Source: Phycisphaerales bacterium (GTDB lineage Bacteria > Planctomycetota > Phycisphaerae > Phycisphaerales > SM1A02). Taken from it: a stretch of 8,556 nucleotides of DNA. The notes beneath the pieces are model-generated. The model did not search any database. It was given only the letters and a program-made list of their open reading frames with translations, and was not told the DNA's origin. Of this stretch, positions 6,721-8,556 are shown piece by piece (within the stretch, counting starts at the first letter, position 1; every line of letters begins with the position of its first letter). The stretch covers positions 1 to 8,556 of the forward strand of contig SKZB01000080.1 of assembly GCA_007127615.1 (NCBI GenBank). The letters run 5' to 3'. Made by a program: the position numbers and the translations under genes.

Positions 6721-6824
6721 TTGATTCGGGGCGGGTCGGGTTCAGGGTTGGCTCGGGTTCGATCCGGATCGCCGCTTCCGCATGTCAATCCGGGTCGATC
6801 TGTCTAACGCACTGGATGCGCTCT

Positions 6825-7679
6825 TTATGCATCGCCGGGCTTACGGGCGGAAAATTTTGCGCTCCAGACCTTCCCCACCATCTCTTTGGCCAAAGCCCGG
6901 CTGGTATTTTGATCCATATTTGTTCGGGATTCGGGAAGTTCCGACTCGATGAATGCCGCCAGTTGGGCCTCGTCGTAGACCAGCCGCTCGGTCACCTCGG
7001 CCGCCTCCAGTCCCGCATCCCGCAATCCATCAAGATAGTCCGACTCGCTGATCGCCCCGGCCACACAGGCGCTGTACAGCCCCGGGTCATTCCGCAGTTC
7101 TTCCGGCAACGCCTCAACCACGATATCGCTGATCGAGACCCGTCCGCCCGGCTTGAGGACCCGCGTGATCTCCGCGAAGACGCGCTTCTTCTCCGGCGAG
7201 AGGTTCACCACGCAGTTGGAAATCACCCAGTCGACCGTGCCGGCTTCAACCGGCATGTCCTCAATGATGCCTTTTCGGACTTCCACGTTCTTCAATCCGG
7301 CGGCGGCGATGTTCGCTTCGGCCTTGGCGATCATCTCGTCGGTCATGTCGATGCCGATCGCGCTACCCTCGGGACCGACCAGCCGGGCGGCCAGCAGAAT
7401 GTCGATTCCCGCCCCGGAGCCGAGGTCGAGGACGACCTGGCCGGGCTTGAGTTCCGCCATGGCCAGCGGGTTGCCGCAGCCGAAGGAGTTCACCACCGCC
7501 TCCGGCGGAAGGTCGGCCAGTTCCCGGTCGGTGTAGCCGGCCATCTTCGCAACCACCCCCTTCTGCGCGGGCGGGCCGCAGCAACCGGAGCCGGCGCAGC
7601 AGAGCGACGCCTCGCCGCCGACCGCCTTGGCGTAGTCCCGGGAAACCTGTTCACGAACAAGATGGGTGCGATCAGACAT
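6825..7679 (-). CDS. arsM: Arsenite S-adenosylmethionine methyltransferase
   Basis: 284 residues, normal for bacterial ArsM, a cytosolic enzyme that transfers methyl groups from S-adenosylmethionine to As(III), giving mono-, di- and trimethylated species. SAM-binding motif I is DLGSGAGID (85-93) and the acidic motif II residue follows in IGIDMTDEMI (108-117). The three cysteines that bind trivalent arsenic in characterised ArsM enzymes are present: C68 in SFGCGNP, C156 in SNCVVNL and C205 in the ACVAGA segment. The N-terminus has the CC-x4-CC pattern (27-28 and 33-34) usual in bacterial forms, which may supply the fourth conserved thiol. ATG 7679 has AAGGA about 10 nt upstream. It is second in a two-gene unit, 70 bp after arsR, and is followed by its own intrinsic terminator. 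Control by ArsR through the shared upstream promoter is expected. No catalytic residue is missing. Confidence 0.95.
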   Translation of the reverse strand: MSDRTHLVREQVSRDYAKAVGGEASLCCAGSGCCGPPAQKGVVAKMAGYTDRELADLPPEAVVNSFGCGNPLAMAELKPGQVVLDLGSGAGIDILLAARLVGPEGSAIGIDMTDEMIAKAEANIAAAGLKNVEVRKGIIEDMPVEAGTVDWVISNCVVNLSPEKKRVFAEITRVLKPGGRVSISDIVVEALPEELRNDPGLYSACVAGAISESDYLDGLRDAGLEAAEVTERLVYDEAQLAAFIESELPESRTNMDQNTSRALAKEMVGKVWSAKFSARKPGDA

Positions 7680-7749
7680 GGGGGAAAATCCTTACGAAAT
7701 TGGGGTATTTTCTGAGACGAGCCGCTCGGGGCTCACACGCCGCTCACGA

Positions 7750-8091
7750 TCAGGCTCCGCCGCGCTCAATGGCGTCGGCCATCCCACGCAGGGCCGAGAC
7801 GATTTCATCCCGCTTGACGCGGTAGCGGACCTCCTTGCCGCACTTTTCGGACTCGAGCAGATCGGCTTCCCGAAGCTGCCGAAGGTGCCGGGAGACGACG
7901 GACAGGTCGATCGGCAGACAGCAGGCAATCTCGCTGACCGTACAGGGCCGGGTGCAGTTGACCAGCCGACCGAGCAGCGCGGCCCGATTGGGATCCGCCA
8001 GGGCCTTGAACAGCCGGCATGCCTTCGCGCACGCCAGGGGCTCGCAGCACGGCACGGCCTGAATCGGATTGTCTCGGGAGAAGCCATTCAT
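7750..8091 (-). CDS. arsR: ArsR/SmtB family arsenic-responsive repressor
   Basis: 113 residues from ATG 8091. A winged helix-turn-helix dimer of the ArsR/SmtB family: FKALADPNRAALLGRL (28-43) begins the core, the recognition helix contains LSVVSRHLRQLREADLL (63-79) and the wing is KCGKEVRYRV (83-92). It should bind the upstream palindrome and release it on binding As(III). Cysteine content is high (C15, C16, C21, C25, C46, C50, C57, C58, C84), but the canonical E. coli CxCxxC spacing in the helix before the recognition helix is absent; the layout, with CC at 15-16 and CC at 57-58, recalls the inter-subunit site described for Corynebacterium ArsR. The frame is open to a TTG at 8148, but that codon lies within the promoter -10/operator and has no ribosome-binding site, so ATG 8091 is chosen. 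It leads an operon with arsM. The exact inducer is inferred from context. Confidence 0.92.
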   Translation of the reverse strand: MNGFSRDNPIQAVPCCEPLACAKACRLFKALADPNRAALLGRLVNCTRPCTVSEIACCLPIDLSVVSRHLRQLREADLLESEKCGKEVRYRVKRDEIVSALRGMADAIERGGA

Positions 8092-8119
8092 TTGGAAAGA
8101 CCATCCATTTAGAAAAACC
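8084..8119 (-). repeat. 17-bp imperfect tandem repeat spanning the arsR start codon, with a leader mini-ORF
   Basis: Two adjacent 17-bp units (8084-8100 and 8101-8117, plus CC at 8118-8119) match at 14 of 17 positions. Each unit on the minus strand carries an AAATG. The proximal ATG is the arsR start (8091). The distal ATG (8108) follows AAGGAAAGG with 9-nt spacing and opens Met-Asp-Gly-Leu-Ser-Lys, whose TGA overlaps the arsR ATG as ATGA. arsR itself has only weak ribosome-binding sequence, so coupled translation from the mini-ORF is possible. Confidence 0.4.
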
Positions 8120-8132
8120 TTTCCTTGCTCTA

Positions 8133-8167
8133 TTGCACAATTATGCAAGTGTATCGCGGGAAGTCAA
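8133..8167 (-). promoter_or_regulatory. arsR-arsM promoter with overlapping ArsR operator
   Basis: On the minus strand TTGACT (8167-8162) and CATAAT (8145-8140) are spaced by 16 bp, a strong sigma70-type promoter. The -10 hexamer lies inside the 16-bp near-perfect palindrome TTGCATAATTGTGCAA (8148-8133; seven of eight base pairs symmetric). A dimeric repressor bound there would block RNA polymerase. Transcription is expected to start near 8133, about 42 nt before arsR ATG 8091. Confidence 0.75.
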
Positions 8168-8458
8168 GGCTGGCGGGGAGAGTTTTTTCGCCTTGGGCCA
8201 AACTGGGGGCCGAACTGGGGACCGTCTGCCCGCCTTGAAAGTAAGTGCGGTAGGTAATGAAAGCTCGGTCGCGCGCCGATCGGCCGCCGGGGGCAGAGGG
8301 ACGGGGACGCATACCGGGGGACGGGGCGGTGAGATTGCCGGCCGTTGCCACCGGCGAATGCGGGCGATTGACCGGTGGGACCAGGGAAGAGCGGCCGGTT
8401 CTGATTCCGGTGCCGCCGCGCTCATGCCGCCGGAGGAGGATGCTAAAGTACGCGGCCG
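8168..8458. other. Non-coding G-rich spacer between arsR promoter and trpS
   Basis: 291 bases with no credible gene. Seen: a 6-bp inverted repeat CAAGGC/GCCTTG (8165-8170 and 8190-8195) around a T6 run, a 12-bp tandem repeat AACTGGGG(G/A)CCG-like (8201-8224, 11 of 12 identical), a G-rich stretch from about 8287 with two GGGACGGGG copies, and GGAGGAGG 19-26 bases before the trpS start. No clear promoter for trpS was identified. Confidence 0.5.
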
Positions 8459-8556
8459 ATGACCTCTCCGCCGAATGCCGACGCCCCCGCTTCCTCCACC
8501 CTGCCGCCGGAACCCACGGTCCGGCCGCGCATTCTCACCGGCGACACGCCGACCGG
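8459..8556 (+). CDS. trpS: Probable tryptophanyl-tRNA synthetase, N-terminal fragment
   Basis: Only 32 complete codons lie inside the window. After a Pro/Ala/Ser-rich N-terminal stretch (residues 2-20) comes VRPRILTGDTPTG (21-33). This matches the first beta strand and loop of class I tryptophanyl-tRNA synthetases, where R-(I/V)-L-(T/S)-G-x-x-PTG precedes the HIGH-type signature; that signature should begin immediately after the edge. The enzyme charges tRNA-Trp with tryptophan using ATP. ATG 8459 is chosen because it is the first ATG in frame; GGAGGAGG is rather distant (about 19 nt), so the true start could differ. The gene is transcribed away from arsR. Tyrosyl-tRNA synthetase or another class I enzyme is a less likely reading because of the TGDxPTG wording. 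Confidence 0.72.
   Translation, partial: MTSPPNADAPASSTLPPEPTVRPRILTGDTPT

Larger units (their letters stand above)
6485..6824. other. Convergent intergenic region with two opposed terminators
   Basis: 340 bases between the 3' ends of the lipoprotein gene and arsM. It contains both terminators, a 10-bp direct repeat CGTGGAGGAG (6638-6647 and 6664-6673), a heptamer tandem repeat (6688-6720) and the 12-bp perfect palindrome CGATCCGGATCG (6760-6771). No convincing coding frame is present. Confidence 0.7.

Noticed and set aside
6816..7715. 299-codon plus-strand open frame
   Set aside because: It is the mirror of arsM, whose SAM motif and three arsenic-binding cysteines are on the minus strand.
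8092..8148. TTG 8148 as the arsR start
   Set aside because: The codon lies inside the promoter -10/operator palindrome, near the predicted transcription start, with no ribosome-binding site.
8019..8462. 147-codon plus-strand frame across the arsR promoter region
   Set aside because: It overlaps arsR antisense and the repeat-rich spacer, with Gly/Arg-rich low-complexity translation.
8440..8556. ATG 8440 with the nearby GGAGGAGG as the start of the right-edge gene
   Set aside because: It is in a different frame from the TGDTPTG sequence and yields an Arg/His-rich translation with no resemblance to a known protein.
1..8556. Tandem repeats taken as a possible CRISPR array or mobile-element ends
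   Set aside because: The repeats are 7-17 bp without regular unique spacers, and no cas, transposase or integrase gene is present.

Overview
The window is high-G+C bacterial DNA with dense protein-coding content. No tRNA, rRNA, CRISPR array, insertion sequence or phage gene is recognisable. The best pointer to the host is a long lipoprotein built from four DUF11-type beta-sandwich repeats, whose repeat order and C-terminal end resemble the cysteine-rich OmcB-like proteins of chlamydiae and the DUF11 lipoproteins I know from planctomycetes. Together with a bactofilin and the G+C content, this suggests the PVC superphylum, most likely Planctomycetota (inference, moderate confidence).

Layout. 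Positions 1-4309 hold four genes on the minus strand, in transcription order: a bactofilin (4309-3869), an M24/Xaa-Pro-type metallopeptidase (3861-2641), a PLP-dependent aromatic-amino-acid-decarboxylase-family enzyme (2568-1141) and a Na/Pi-cotransporter-family protein (from 1070, running off the left edge). Bactofilin and peptidase are only 7 bp apart and probably co-transcribed. The later gaps are about 70 bp with no clear terminator, so read-through is plausible. Positions 4310-4804 are a divergent intergenic region with a candidate sigma70-type promoter and a palindrome facing right. Positions 4805-6484 encode the DUF11 lipoprotein on the plus strand, followed by a strong intrinsic terminator.

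Positions 6485-6824 separate convergent genes. They hold the lipoprotein terminator, a second intrinsic terminator serving the opposite strand, and a short AT-rich heptamer tandem repeat. On the minus strand from 8167 to 6825 lies a compact arsenic unit, arsR then arsM. It has a good -35/-10 promoter whose -10 element sits inside a 16-bp near-perfect palindrome, the expected layout for ArsR autorepression. No arsenite efflux pump or arsenate reductase lies within the window. Positions 8168-8458 are G-rich non-coding sequence with short repeats. At 8459 a plus-strand gene begins that looks like the N-terminus of tryptophanyl-tRNA synthetase and is cut by the window end.

How the genes work together: arsR-arsM is a coherent module in which arsenite releases the repressor and the methyltransferase methylates arsenite. 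Bactofilin (cytoskeleton/envelope shape) and the DUF11 lipoprotein (envelope) sit back to back across one intergenic region. The peptidase, decarboxylase and Na/Pi-family transporter have no obvious shared pathway. A peptide-to-amino-acid-to-amine route for the first two is only speculation. I did not find an unmistakable new system. The observations most worth following up are the OmcB-like lipoprotein and the arsR regulatory region with its non-canonical cysteine layout.
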